DNA from: Marinobacter sp. S6332
GTDB lineage: Bacteria > Pseudomonadota > Gammaproteobacteria > Pseudomonadales > Oleiphilaceae
NCBI RefSeq assembly: GCF_023016045.1
Contig: NZ_JALKAP010000003.1
Location: forward strand, 248,001 to 312,000
Direction of reading: 5' to 3'
DNA: 64,000 bases
Below, one piece after another: positions 28,317 through 38,564 of this stretch. A program made the translations under genes and the position numbers. Numbering within the stretch: position 1 is the first letter of the stretch; each line of letters begins with the position of its first letter. Below the pieces are notes generated by a model. That model ran no database searches. It saw only the letters and a program-made list of their open reading frames with translations, and had not been told where the DNA came from.

Positions 28317-29603
28317 TTAGAGCAGCGGCGGCAACGGAATTTTCTGACCGTTAACCTCGACCATCATGTCGTTCAACTTCGCCGCCAGCACCAACCTGTC
28401 GCCATCGGGCACCAATAAGCCCTGCTTAACAAGCGGCGCAAGTTGCAAGCGCACCGCTGGGTAGTCATCTACCAGCACAGTAGGCACGCTCAAACTCATG
28501 TCCCCGGTGAGCTGCTGCATCACCAACAGCATTCCTGCTTTCTCATCTGCTGTGAGTTCCGGGTGGCGAATAATTGCATGGCCCGTTACCTCGCCCTCAG
28601 GTGTATCCAGAGTCAGCTCGGAGAAGCCCACGGAAAACCCTGCAGCCGCCAGATCGCGCATAGCCGTATTAACTTGCCCCATGGCCGCCATCTGTTGCTC
28701 AAACATTTCAGGGCCGCTGGAAGTAGGCGCCAAGGTCAAACTTTGCAGTTCCGTCATGCTTGAAGCCAGCATGTTCCAACTCGTTACGTCCAGATTTTCG
28801 AGTGCGAATGCCAGTTTATGCGGGCCGTAAACCTCGTCTTCAAACAGAACCTTCTCCGCCTCAATCGTCATTTTCGAATCTAGGCGCTGTCCGTCACGTT
28901 TTGCCTCGGTGCTGCTATGGGCAAAGACACCCTCTATGGTTAGCGGCGACATTTCGGGAGACGTTAAAGCAACAGAATCTATGGACGCCTCCATGCTTCC
29001 TGTCCAAACGTCCCCTTCCAGATGGGCCATGCTCTGCTCTACACGGAACCCATTAACCCGAACACTCATCTCAGGGCTGGAGAGGCTAAGTTGCGGCCAT
29101 ACAATCAGCGCCTCCGCTTGAGATCCAGTATCACTGATTTCAATACGCGCAACACCACCACTGGTTCTAAGCGACTCGCCGCTATCAGGGTTGTTGATCG
29201 CAATGGCCGGTGCCTCCAACTCCAGTATGGCAACACCCCAAAGGCGCGTTTCGAGGGTTAGCCTTGGTCGCTCTTGAAACCAGTCAGCGCCTTCAGGCGC
29301 CCAGCCGTCAACTGGCACAAAATCCATAAAGCTACCGGTAATGCCATGGGTTACATCGGCCCGATACTCTATACGGCGAGTGTCGCCGGTTTCGGGATTA
29401 AACACAGTTATAGCGCCGTTCAAGTTCGAGCTAAGAAAACCCCTGCGGTAGTCTTCCGTTTGCATCTGTAAAAACGGCTGCGACTGATTCAGCTCATGGT
29501 TAACCTGCTGCCACTGTTGCTCGGTTACATAACCCACGACCCACGGCATTGCACCTGCGACAACCAGTACCCCCGCACCGGCAATAATCCATTTTGCTTT
29601 CAA
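28317..29603 (-). CDS. DUF945 family protein (YdgA-like)
   Basis: This 428-residue protein resembles E. coli YdgA. It has one N-terminal membrane segment (about residues 5-26, IIAGAGVLVVAGAMPWVVGYV) and a long, beta-strand-rich periplasmic body with no cysteine motif or catalytic signature. The family lacks a proven function. The next gene leftward is coaD, convergent and separated by a terminator. It lies 22 bp after ppk on the same strand, so it may be translated from the ppk transcript, though nothing links it to polyphosphate directly. Confidence 0.8.
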   Translation of the reverse strand: MKAKWIIAGAGVLVVAGAMPWVVGYVTEQQWQQVNHELNQSQPFLQMQTEDYRRGFLSSNLNGAITVFNPETGDTRRIEYRADVTHGITGSFMDFVPVDGWAPEGADWFQERPRLTLETRLWGVAILELEAPAIAINNPDSGESLRTSGGVARIEISDTGSQAEALIVWPQLSLSSPEMSVRVNGFRVEQSMAHLEGDVWTGSMEASIDSVALTSPEMSPLTIEGVFAHSSTEAKRDGQRLDSKMTIEAEKVLFEDEVYGPHKLAFALENLDVTSWNMLASSMTELQSLTLAPTSSGPEMFEQQMAAMGQVNTAMRDLAAAGFSVGFSELTLDTPEGEVTGHAIIRHPELTADEKAGMLLVMQQLTGDMSLSVPTVLVDDYPAVRLQLAPLVKQGLLVPDGDRLVLAAKLNDMMVEVNGQKIPLPPLL

Positions 29604-29625
29604 GAACTCTCTCCGTTTGAAAATG

Positions 29626-31767
29626 TCAGGTTTTGCCAGTCAGGCGTTCCAACAGCACCACCTGTGAGGCCACTCGTTCCTCACCCTCGGCTGGCTGGTT
29701 CTGAATGTAGCCACCATCCGGCTGCAACATCCAGGACTGACAGTTGTCTGCAAGATAGGTATCCAAGTCTTCCTTTACCCGCGCTATCAGCTCCGGATCT
29801 TCTATAGGGAAGGCAGTTTCAACCCGGCTTAACAAGTTGCGCTCCATACAATCCGCGCTGGAGCAGTAAACGTCTGGCTTACCCTCGTTACCAAAATAGT
29901 AGGCGCGGGTATGCTCCAGAAACCGCCCCACAATGGAGCGCACACGAATGTTATCCGAAAGCCCCGGAACTTGGGGCCTGATGCTGCAAATACCACGCAC
30001 TATCAAGTCTACCTGCACCCCGGCCTGAGAGGCCCGATACAGCGCCTTAATAAGTTGAATTTCGGTGAGGGCATTGATCTTGATAATGATGCGCCCTTTT
30101 TCACCGAGCTCTGTTTCACGCTCAATAAGACTAAGTAATCGTTTGTGGAGCGTGAACGGCGCATGGAACAGCTTTTTAATCTTTAAGGCCTTGCCCATAC
30201 CGGTTAGCTGCTGGAACAGCTTATTGACGTCATCACCAATGGATTCGTCACAGGTCATGTAGCTGTAATCGGTATACAAGCGCGCGTTGACCGCATGGTA
30301 GTTGCCCGTTCCCAAATGCACATAACGACGTAGGCGACCTTCCTCCCGGCGTACAATAAGAATCATCTTGGCGTGAGTTTTGTACCCCACAACGCCGTAC
30401 ACCACGATCACACCGGCTTCCTGCAACCGGCTTGCCAGCTCCAGATTTTCAGCCTCACTAAATCGTGCCCTCAGCTCAACAACCGCCGTTACTTCCTTGC
30501 CCCGCCTCGCGGCATCTGCCAAAGCTTCAACAATCTCCGAATTGGCGCCCGTGCGATAGAGCGTTTGACGAATTGCCAACACCTGCGGGTCCTTCGCGGC
30601 CTGACGCAGAAAGTCCACTACCGGGCTGAAATTCTGAAACGGATGGTGCAACAATATCGGTCGTTTTCGAATGGCGTCGAACAATGTTTCTTTGCTGCGA
30701 ATCTGCCGCGGTATGGTGGGCGAAAAGCTGGAATACAGTAGGTCTGGGCGATCAACCAAGCCGGTCACGGCCATCAACCTTGTGAGGTTGACCGGCCCGT
30801 TTACCTGATAAAGATCTCGTTGCCCAAGGCCGAATTCTGTTAACAGGAACTGCACTAACTCCTGTGGACAGTTATCCGCCACTTCCAGCCGTACTCCATC
30901 ACCAAAACGACGGCTGAGTAATTCGCCGCGCAGAGCCGACGCCAAATCTTCAAGATCGTCTTCCAGTTCCAAGTCGGCGTTGCGGGTTAGCCGGAATTGA
31001 TAGCAACCCTTAACCTCCATGCCCGGGAAGAGTTCGTCGGTGTGGGCGTGAATCATTGACGACAAAAACACCAGATTTTCACCGCCGCTACAGACGTCGT
31101 CCGGCAGGCGCACCAGCCTTGGCAGTGAGCGCGGCGCTGGCACAATGGCCATCCCGGTTTCACGGCCAAACGCGTCCTTGCCATCAAGCTCAACAATAAA
31201 GTTTAAGCTCTTGTTCACCAGCCGGGGAAACGGGTGCGACGGGTCCAACCCTATAGGGCTCACCACAGGTAGAATTTCATCCTCGAAATAGTTGCGCACC
31301 CACTCTGCCTGCTCTGGCGTCCATTCCCGGCGCCGCACAAAGTGAATATTCTGCTTTTCCATCTCGGGAATCAGCACATGGTTCAGAATGTCGTACTGCT
31401 CATCAATGTACTCATGAGCAACACGGCTAATCTCACTCAGTGCTTGTTCAGGCATGATGCCGTCAGCGCCCAGAGTTTCCCGGCCGTACTTAATTTGCTG
31501 ACGCAAACCAGCTACCCGTATCTCGAAGAACTCATCCATGTTGCTGCTGAAAATGCAGCAAAAAATCAGCCGGTTAATCAGCGGATGGGTGGTATCAAGC
31601 GCCTGCTTCAACACCCGATAATTGAACTGAAGCTGGCTCAGTTCTCGGTTGAAGTAGTTTTCACTGGCGTCCAAGTTGATCACTTCACCCACCGGCGGAA
31701 TTTCTATCGGAGCGGGCACGCTTTGCTCCCCTCCCGCGGTCAGATTTTTGGCGATTTCCGTTCTCAT
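29626..31767 (-). CDS. ppk: Polyphosphate kinase Ppk1
   Basis: Ppk1 polymerises the gamma-phosphate of ATP into polyphosphate. The 713-residue protein has the expected N-terminal helical domain (ENYFNRELSQLQFNYRV) and the catalytic histidine in GYKTHAKMILIVRR at about residue 465, with the second conserved region HLGTGNYH. RFSEAENLELASRLQEAG and the arginine-rich ATP loop are also visible. Its length and order of motifs are typical. It lies 80 bp after hemB on the same strand, a neighbourhood known from Pseudomonas. Its phosphate context fits the Pho regulators at 51.9 kb, but no Pho box is seen before it. Confidence 0.96.
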   Translation of the reverse strand: MRTEIAKNLTAGGEQSVPAPIEIPPVGEVINLDASENYFNRELSQLQFNYRVLKQALDTTHPLINRLIFCCIFSSNMDEFFEIRVAGLRQQIKYGRETLGADGIMPEQALSEISRVAHEYIDEQYDILNHVLIPEMEKQNIHFVRRREWTPEQAEWVRNYFEDEILPVVSPIGLDPSHPFPRLVNKSLNFIVELDGKDAFGRETGMAIVPAPRSLPRLVRLPDDVCSGGENLVFLSSMIHAHTDELFPGMEVKGCYQFRLTRNADLELEDDLEDLASALRGELLSRRFGDGVRLEVADNCPQELVQFLLTEFGLGQRDLYQVNGPVNLTRLMAVTGLVDRPDLLYSSFSPTIPRQIRSKETLFDAIRKRPILLHHPFQNFSPVVDFLRQAAKDPQVLAIRQTLYRTGANSEIVEALADAARRGKEVTAVVELRARFSEAENLELASRLQEAGVIVVYGVVGYKTHAKMILIVRREEGRLRRYVHLGTGNYHAVNARLYTDYSYMTCDESIGDDVNKLFQQLTGMGKALKIKKLFHAPFTLHKRLLSLIERETELGEKGRIIIKINALTEIQLIKALYRASQAGVQVDLIVRGICSIRPQVPGLSDNIRVRSIVGRFLEHTRAYYFGNEGKPDVYCSSADCMERNLLSRVETAFPIEDPELIARVKEDLDTYLADNCQSWMLQPDGGYIQNQPAEGEERVASQVVLLERLTGKT

Positions 31768-31847
31768 GGCTTTCAGTTCCTGTCTGATTTACCACTGGCC
31801 ACCTCTTTGCGGAGGAGGGTCCGGCGGTGGATAGTCCAGCAGCGGTT

Positions 31848-32894
<1,047 letters not shown>

Positions 32895-32978
32895 TTAAAC
32901 CGAAAATCCGGGCGCCTCAAGGGCACCGTTTGCACCATCATACACCTCAGGGGGCTTTGGTTGCAGGCTACTAACAAG

Positions 32979-34007
32979 CTACTGAATAGAATCCAACGCC
33001 TTGGCGCGAATGCGCTCAGTCTCGCTGAAATACTTTTCGCGCAACTGGCTCATGCCCTCTTCGCGCTCCGGCTCTGCCAGGCCCGAGGCCTTCAAGGCAT
33101 CGCGCTCCTTGGCATAAGACTGCCACCGCCTGTTCCAATCCTTTTGCTCTGCATCCAGATTTTCCAATCTTCGGGCGGCTTCATCGCCGAATTCTTGGCG
33201 CCGCCAGGCCCGCAATGCTTCTGGGTCGTTGGCCATCGCCTCCCTCACCTGCTCATAGCGGGCAAACTTACGAGTCTGCTGTCGGGCCCGCCGCATAGGC
33301 TCAGGTAACGCCATTTCAGCTTCTGCAAGAGCTTCTTCACGCTGCTCGTCGGTTAGGCTGCTGTCCCTGCTGAGGCTTCGCTTTTTTAGCTGGAAGCGGT
33401 CTATCGCCTCTTCATCTGCGAAGAATGCCTCTGCTGTATCTGCATCCAACCAAGTCCTGCGTAAAGCCTGAATTTCCAACATTCGCCGCTCCATTTCTCC
33501 CGTGCCAGAGGCCCCGGTTTCTCCGTATGCAGCTTCCAAGTCTGATAGCGCCAGCTTGTAGTCCAGATAACGGCCAAGGGTATCAAGCGCCTGCCCTCTT
33601 GCAGGCTCATCCAATGCCGAAAGGGCAAGCCGGATTCTCGCCACGAGTTGCGACAGGGACTCCTCGCCCAAAGCCGACAGGTAATATTCGAACAGCTGCC
33701 GTAACTCGCTTGTAGGGATAAGGTTGCCAAAACGATCCGTTATGGCCCAACCACCCGGTTCCGAGGTGCCGGCCAGAGACGCTGGCAAATCCGAAACATC
33801 TACCTCGGAGGCCTCGGCAACCAGTTTAGAAGGCGGAAGCTGGCGAGCTTCGGAAAAGTCGGCGCTCTTGGTTTTTACATCTTCTGACTTGTCATCGTGA
33901 CGAGCAGATGCGGGCTGGTTCTGAGCACCATCAGCAAGCAACCAGAGTGCGATCACAACTGCTATGATCACAGGAACGATAAAGGAGAGTCTGGAAGCAG
34001 GTTTCAT
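32979..34007 (-). CDS. lifO: Lipase-specific foldase LifO (lipase chaperone)
   Basis: This 342-residue protein is a steric chaperone that folds a cognate secreted lipase in the periplasm. It has one N-terminal membrane anchor (about residues 8-26) and an Ala/Pro-rich linker, then mostly charged helices. The family signature RxxFDYxLSAxGE is matched by LRQLFEYYLSALGEE at about 103-117. The C-terminal part is highly charged and helical, as in Lif proteins that wrap round the lipase. Lif genes are normally next to lip; no lipase gene is found in this window. Confidence 0.85.
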   Translation of the reverse strand: MKPASRLSFIVPVIIAVVIALWLLADGAQNQPASARHDDKSEDVKTKSADFSEARQLPPSKLVAEASEVDVSDLPASLAGTSEPGGWAITDRFGNLIPTSELRQLFEYYLSALGEESLSQLVARIRLALSALDEPARGQALDTLGRYLDYKLALSDLEAAYGETGASGTGEMERRMLEIQALRRTWLDADTAEAFFADEEAIDRFQLKKRSLSRDSSLTDEQREEALAEAEMALPEPMRRARQQTRKFARYEQVREAMANDPEALRAWRRQEFGDEAARRLENLDAEQKDWNRRWQSYAKERDALKASGLAEPEREEGMSQLREKYFSETERIRAKALDSIQ

Positions 34008-34121
34008 GATAATGGATGGGTCCGGCCGTGGGTGGCTTGACTAAAACCCCATAGCGAGGGATTTAGACACTTTGCACGGGCAATGATAGAGGGAAATGAG
34101 GCGTTTGACCGAGACCGACCG

Positions 34122-34153
34122 CAAAAACAGGCCAAGGTACATACCCCGGCCTG
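34122..34153 (-). terminator. Intrinsic terminator of the 76-residue protein gene
   Basis: On the minus strand a stem CAGGCC ... GGCCTG with a 14-base loop is followed by TTTTT. It lies 13 bp after the stop at 34166 and before lifO. Confidence 0.7.
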
Positions 34154-34165
34154 CAAAGGCGATAC

Positions 34166-34396
34166 TCAAAGAGCCCGGTTGTTAAAGCCGGTATCCACCT
34201 TACGAGGAGAGCTAACGCGGAAAGATGTCTCAACTTCCTGAATGGTGCCGCCTTGGCTCAGGAATGCGTCAATATCTTGCTGCAGTTGCTCCCGCACCCG
34301 TGCCCTGCCTGCGATCGAATGAGTGTCGTCGACTTCATTACTCGCACTCGCCCAGCTCCCGGTTTGTTCCAAATTGCTTTCGTCGAACTCACTCAT
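34166..34396 (-). CDS. Small acidic hypothetical protein
   Basis: This 76-residue protein begins with an acidic, probably disordered stretch (MSEFDESNLEQ) and ends with a short basic tail (RKVDTGFNNRAL). The middle reads REQLQQDIDAFLSQGGTIQEVE, a pattern that recalls the RNA-polymerase-binding protein SutA of pseudomonads, but this likeness is weak and from memory. The ATG at 34396 has a GGAGAG site; an in-frame ATG at 34411 is not supported by one. It is a monocistronic unit with its own terminator, upstream of lifO. I cannot give it a function. Confidence 0.7.
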   Translation of the reverse strand: MSEFDESNLEQTGSWASASNEVDDTHSIAGRARVREQLQQDIDAFLSQGGTIQEVETSFRVSSPRKVDTGFNNRAL

Positions 34397-34566
34397 GGCT
34401 CTCTCCATCAACGAAAACAGTGTTACAAGCGTGATATACCCGTAGGAAATGCCACGCTCCGTCTCGACCAGCCGCTACTGCAGCAACGTCTTGGCGTCTT
34501 TATAATCTGCTTTTCATGACAGCGCTATTATTTGACAATACAATTTTCGTAAATATTTGTAACATG

Positions 34567-34579
34567 CAATAAGCTATTG
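34567..34579. promoter_or_regulatory. Weak operator candidate upstream of the second TetR gene
   Basis: CAATA-AGC-TATTG is a short inverted repeat in an AT-rich 270-bp gap (34397-34666) that also contains a TTGACA at 34532-34537. The match is short, so it may be chance in AT-rich DNA. Confidence 0.3.
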
Positions 34580-34666
34580 AATACAAAAGCCAAAATACGA
34601 AGTGAAAATATGTATTTGCATAAAGGCAAAGAATGAATCAAAATTCACTAATTGCAGAGGCCCGAA

Positions 34667-35299
34667 ATGGCTTATCGTGAAACTGAAAAGATGCGACTGC
34701 GCAAAGCCGCCGCGCGTCAGCGTATCGCTGAGTGCACCTATCAATGCGTTGCGGAGGGAGGTTTTCGCAATGCAAAGATTACGCGTATTGCTCAGCTAGC
34801 AGGTGTAGCTACAGGGTCAATTTATCGTCATTTCGAGTCAAAAGAAGACTTGTTTGCCGAAATATTCCGCGTGGCCACTCAGCGCGAAATAGACAAAGTA
34901 GTGGAAGCGCTGGCAATACCGGGTAGCGCAATAGATCGGCTGGAAAAAGCCTTGCAACAGTTTGCCGAGCGCGCATTGAAAGGTCCTGTTATGGCCTGGT
35001 CGCTTATTGCTGAACCGGTAGATCCGAAAGTTGAAGAAGAGCGGCTAGCGTATCGAAAGGCCTATGCAGACTTATTTGAACAAGCGATTCGAGAAGGCAT
35101 CACAGAAGGTTGCATTCCGGACCAAAACGCCCGCCAGAGCAGTACATGCTTGGTTGGCGCGATTGCAGAAAGTTTGGTGGGCCCTTTGTCGCCAACCCAG
35201 AACGAGCAGGCAACTACAAACGAAACTGATAACAACGACCCGCTGGTCAACACCATCATCCGCTTTTGTATACAGGGGTTGACCGGCACCAGGAGGTAG
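34667..35299 (+). CDS. TetR family regulator upstream of the AidB-like gene
   Basis: This 210-residue TetR-family protein has a typical N-terminal helix-turn-helix (ITRIAQLAGVATGSIYRHFESKEDLFAEIF) and an unassigned ligand domain. Like many regulators of acyl-CoA genes, it is immediately upstream of its likely target: the next gene starts two bases after the stop, and its AGGAGG site overlaps the stop region. I start at the ATG at 34667, with a GCAGAGG site before it. It is presumably auto-regulated from the AT-rich upstream gap. The effector is unknown. Confidence 0.8.
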   Translation: MAYRETEKMRLRKAAARQRIAECTYQCVAEGGFRNAKITRIAQLAGVATGSIYRHFESKEDLFAEIFRVATQREIDKVVEALAIPGSAIDRLEKALQQFAERALKGPVMAWSLIAEPVDPKVEEERLAYRKAYADLFEQAIREGITEGCIPDQNARQSSTCLVGAIAESLVGPLSPTQNEQATTNETDNNDPLVNTIIRFCIQGLTGTRR

Positions 35300-35301
35300 C
35301 T

Positions 35302-37002
35302 ATGAACACCCCGCAACCCAAGCACCAAACAGCTTCAGAAGATCAGGGCGACCGTTACTTGGCGGTCACCCATGAAGTCCTCAATCAGCCGCCAGCGTTA
35401 GAAAACTACAATCTTTACGATGAAGATGTTGCGCTTCAAGAAGCGGTAAAACGCGAGGGTGCAGGGAATGCGCAAAGCGACCTAAAGACGTTTGGCGCGC
35501 TTACCGGCAATGCGGCAACCATCGACCTAGGTTTTAGAGCCAATAACAACAAACCGGAATTCAACACCCACGACCGTTTTGGCCACCGTATCGACGAAGT
35601 AGACTTTCACCCTTCGTACCACGAGCTGATGAGCATCGCCTTTGAAAACGGCCTGCACAGTAGCCCATGGACAAGCCCGGGCAAAGGCGCGCATGTAACT
35701 CGCGCTGCCAAGTATTACATGCACTCGCAAGTAGAAGCCGCGCACTGCTGCCCGGTTACCATGACGTTTGCAGCAATTCCTTCTATCCGTAAGCAACCTG
35801 AGCTGGCGGCCCTTTGGGAATCCCGTGTACTCGCTAACAGCTACGACGCCCGCAACGTTCCAGACACAGAAAAGAGCTCTGTAACCATTGGCATGGCGAT
35901 GACAGAAAAACAAGGCGGCAGCGACGTGCGCGCCAACAGCACTCTCGCTTATCCTATAGGAAGCAAAGGGCCGGGCCAGGCCTATGAATTAGTCGGTCAC
36001 AAGTGGTTTGTCTCCGCCCCGATGTGTGATGCCTTTTTGGTACTAGCGCAGACCTCTGGCGGCCTATCCTGCTTCTTGATGCCGCGCTGGCGCCCGGACG
36101 GCACCAAAAATCCTTGGCAGATCCAGCGCCTGAAAAACAAAATGGGCAACGTTGCCAACGCTTCCAGTGAGGTAGAGCTGCGCGGCGCGCTGGCTTGGAT
36201 GATTGGTGAAGAAGGCCGGGGCGTACCCACCATTATAGAAATGGTCGCCATGACCCGCTTCGACTGCATGATCGGCAGCTCTGCCGGCATGCGTCAAGCC
36301 GTCGCTCAGGCAACGCATCATTGCCGCCACAGGAGCGCCTTCGGCAGCCGTTTAAGCGACCAACCGCTAATGCAAAACGTGCTTGCAGATTTGGCTCTGG
36401 AAAACGAAGCCGCCCTCGCCTACACCCTGCGAATCGCCCGCGCTTTGGATAACCAAGATCAGGAACATGAACGCTTGTTAGCTCGTTTGGCCACACCCGT
36501 CGGCAAATACTGGATCTGCAAACGCACACCCAACCACGCCTACGAATCCATGGAATGCATCGGTGGCAGCGGCGTAATGGAAGACTGCATCATGCCCCGC
36601 CTGTTCCGCGAATCCCCGGTGAACGCCATCTGGGAAGGCAGCGGCAACGTCCAGTGTCTGGATACTCTGCGCGCCATCCAAAAAGAACCGGAAACCCTCG
36701 ACGCCTTCTTCCACGAAGCCGCCGAAGCCAAAGGCGCAGACCGCCGCTTTGACCAGTTCCTAGCGCAGTTGCAAAACGACTTCGCCGACATCAGCGACTT
36801 CCAATACCGCGCCCGCAATCTGGTAGACAGAATGGCCTTAGCCATGCAGGCATCCTTGCTGCTTCGGAACGGCGACAAAGCCGTAGCAGACGCCTTCTGC
36901 GCCTCCCGACTGGAGTCCAACGGCGGTATGAACTACGGCAACCTACCTTCCGGCACCGATGCCGCGGCTATTATCAAGAGGGCTACGCCTGTAGTAGGCT
37001 AG
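35302..37002 (+). CDS. AidB-like acyl-CoA dehydrogenase
   Basis: This 566-residue flavoprotein is an acyl-CoA dehydrogenase close to E. coli AidB along its length. Shared segments include NLYDEDVALQEAVKREGAG, CPVTMTFAAIPS, GMAMTEKQGGSDVRAN, LVGHKWFVSAP, GGLSCFLMPR and MPRLFRESPVNAIWEGSGN. AidB in E. coli is part of the alkylation response, but its true dehydrogenase activity is weak. The strong AGGAGG site fixes the ATG at 35302. It is co-transcribed with the TetR gene, which suggests regulation by a small molecule rather than by Ada. A degenerate palindromic element lies 71 bp after its stop. Confidence 0.88.
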   Translation: MNTPQPKHQTASEDQGDRYLAVTHEVLNQPPALENYNLYDEDVALQEAVKREGAGNAQSDLKTFGALTGNAATIDLGFRANNNKPEFNTHDRFGHRIDEVDFHPSYHELMSIAFENGLHSSPWTSPGKGAHVTRAAKYYMHSQVEAAHCCPVTMTFAAIPSIRKQPELAALWESRVLANSYDARNVPDTEKSSVTIGMAMTEKQGGSDVRANSTLAYPIGSKGPGQAYELVGHKWFVSAPMCDAFLVLAQTSGGLSCFLMPRWRPDGTKNPWQIQRLKNKMGNVANASSEVELRGALAWMIGEEGRGVPTIIEMVAMTRFDCMIGSSAGMRQAVAQATHHCRHRSAFGSRLSDQPLMQNVLADLALENEAALAYTLRIARALDNQDQEHERLLARLATPVGKYWICKRTPNHAYESMECIGGSGVMEDCIMPRLFRESPVNAIWEGSGNVQCLDTLRAIQKEPETLDAFFHEAAEAKGADRRFDQFLAQLQNDFADISDFQYRARNLVDRMALAMQASLLLRNGDKAVADAFCASRLESNGGMNYGNLPSGTDAAAIIKRATPVVG

Positions 37003-37072
37003 GGCACCGTCCATTAGAGCGGATAGACGCTTATGGACTTCACCTGAGTTATTCGCGAATCGGCGGATGGAA

Positions 37073-37156
37073 GGCTGTTCAAAACTGTGCGGAGCCAAGG
37101 ATGGCAGAGCTCAAGCGCCATAGGGATGTGCCGCAAGGAGCGTGTTTTGGGCAGTC
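37073..37156. repeat. Decayed copy D of the dispersed palindromic element
   Basis: Arms 37073-37085 and 37144-37156 pair at 10 of 13 positions. The core GCGGAGCCAAGGATGGC matches copies A-C, but the second half has drifted. It is between aidB and the DUF503 gene, on the same strand as both. Confidence 0.65.
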
Positions 37157-37193
37157 TGCCCTCGCCGGTTTCTACACCCAAATCGGAAGAGCC

Positions 37194-37541
37194 ATGTCTG
37201 AAACACTGAGAAAATTACTCAAAGAAGGCAATGCACCTCAACAACATGCCGCGATAACACCCCACGTAGGCGTACTCACCCTACACTTCCAACTCTACGG
37301 CTGCGAAGACCTCAAAGCCAAGCGCAAAGTCTTCACCCCACTGCGCGCCATATGGGGTAAAGAACCCGACTTAGCCGTAGCAGAAACCGCCGATCTAGAA
37401 GCCCTGGATTGTGCAACTTGGACCATTGCGGCACTTGGCACATCCTCGCAGCTGATCACCCAGCGTTTGGACCAAGTAGAGAAAGCCATCGAAGAAAAAA
37501 TCGACGCGGCGATACTCGATGTCCACAGGGAAATAATTTAA
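37194..37541 (+). CDS. DUF503 domain protein (YlxP-like)
   Basis: This 115-residue protein has the DUF503 pattern: VGVLTLHFQLYGCEDLKAKRKVFTPLRAIW, then a middle of acidic and alanine-rich residues, and a C-terminal helix. DUF503 proteins are often near infB and rbfA in other bacteria; here it is apart from them and the function is unknown. The frame is open from 37101, through the decayed repeat, but the ATG at 37194 has a GGAAGA site and yields a family-like length. Confidence 0.75.
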   Translation: MSETLRKLLKEGNAPQQHAAITPHVGVLTLHFQLYGCEDLKAKRKVFTPLRAIWGKEPDLAVAETADLEALDCATWTIAALGTSSQLITQRLDQVEKAIEEKIDAAILDVHREII

Positions 37542-37582
37542 CCGCACCCAAACCTAGCCAAAACCCTCACGGCTGCAGGCTC

Positions 37583-38146
37583 TTAATGTCGGCTTTCCTC
37601 AATAACGCTATTGATATACGAAATGCGCTTTCCGGAACCAAACATCTTCAGAACTCTTCTATCGTCACACAACGATATCGAATCAACCCACACTGCTGTG
37701 AACCATTTGCTGGTCATTCTGAATGGTTGCGAACACTCCAAATATCCCTGACTCTCGAAGTGCTCAGCCCACAGTTTATTCGAGACATAAGAGCCAAAAA
37801 ACATCCCGAAAAGGCCGGTAATAATTAACAATGATACTGCTTTATTTAAATTTCCACCGACGGATTTTATGAATCCCTTACCTCGGATCGCAACAATAAT
37901 CCCACACACACCCAATAGTGCGAGGCCTAAATAGGTGATCGGTGCAAGATACAAAGCTGTAATTCCCGTATCTTCCAGAAAAATAGCTACGCCGGTTTGA
38001 ATAGCTTGAACATAATCCCTATGATTTAGCCAAAGGACCCAAACGGACAAGGCTGTCAGCCCAACACCCATAACTGACAGAACCACTCCAGTCCACAACG
38101 CAACGGGGCGGTTTATGGGAGGTCTTGAGTCATTAGTAGTAGCCAT
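37583..38146 (-). CDS. Hypothetical membrane protein
   Basis: I do not recognise this 187-residue protein. Three hydrophobic segments are visible (about residues 17-40, 66-87 and 101-122). The C-terminal third has several cysteines and aromatic residues (GYLECSQPF, SISLCDDRR). The ATG at 38146 overlaps the stop of the upstream gene (TGATG), so the two are likely to be translationally coupled; a GTG at 38149 is an alternative. The base composition looks lower in GC than the flanks. It is convergent with the DUF503 gene. An accessory origin is possible, but no mobile-element signature accompanies it. Confidence 0.6.
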   Translation of the reverse strand: MATTNDSRPPINRPVALWTGVVLSVMGVGLTALSVWVLWLNHRDYVQAIQTGVAIFLEDTGITALYLAPITYLGLALLGVCGIIVAIRGKGFIKSVGGNLNKAVSLLIITGLFGMFFGSYVSNKLWAEHFESQGYLECSQPFRMTSKWFTAVWVDSISLCDDRRVLKMFGSGKRISYINSVIEESRH

Positions 38147-38394
38147 CACCAGCCACCCGACCCAATACCAGAACCCCTTAAGCGACGAATAAAATCAAGG
38201 TTACCGCGAGCGGTACCGAAATAGTAACTTGCTTCTCTCTGGGCCTTAACCCAGACATCTGTAAGCTCACGCGCGCTCAAGACGTAAACATCGATTCGAT
38301 TAACAGCAAGTTGCTCATTCAGGCTTGTACGTATATGACGCTCTTCCGCCAATTCACGGGCATGATTTATATGATTAGTTGGATTTGGACACAT
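38146..38394 (-). CDS. Small hypothetical protein
   Basis: This is an 82-residue protein, MCPNPTNHINHARELAEERHI onward, rich in charged residues and ending GSGIGSGGW. No domain is recognised; the helix ARELAEERHIRTSLNEQL looks amphipathic. I choose the ATG at 38394 because a clear AAGGAG site precedes it; an upstream ATG at 38427 has none. Its stop overlaps the start of the next gene, so the two form a unit. It may serve as a partner of the membrane protein, although the sequence gives no proof. Confidence 0.55.
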   Translation of the reverse strand: MCPNPTNHINHARELAEERHIRTSLNEQLAVNRIDVYVLSARELTDVWVKAQREASYYFGTARGNLDFIRRLRGSGIGSGGW

Positions 38395-38564
38395 ATACAC
38401 TCCTTGTATTGATAACTCCGCGTTCATCCTAGAATTCTAGCGCGCAAACTTTAAACCAACTTTTTTGAAAATGCCGACGGGCTGACGGCTATCTGTGGCA
38501 CACACGTGAAAAATCAACGCCGCAATTCTCGACATCCATCGCGAAGTCCTCTAAAAAAGCTCTG

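Noticed and set aside
37101..37193. N-terminal extension of the DUF503 protein to an ATG at 37101
   Set aside because: The extension runs through the decayed repeat and has no ribosome site; the ATG at 37194 has one and gives the family length.
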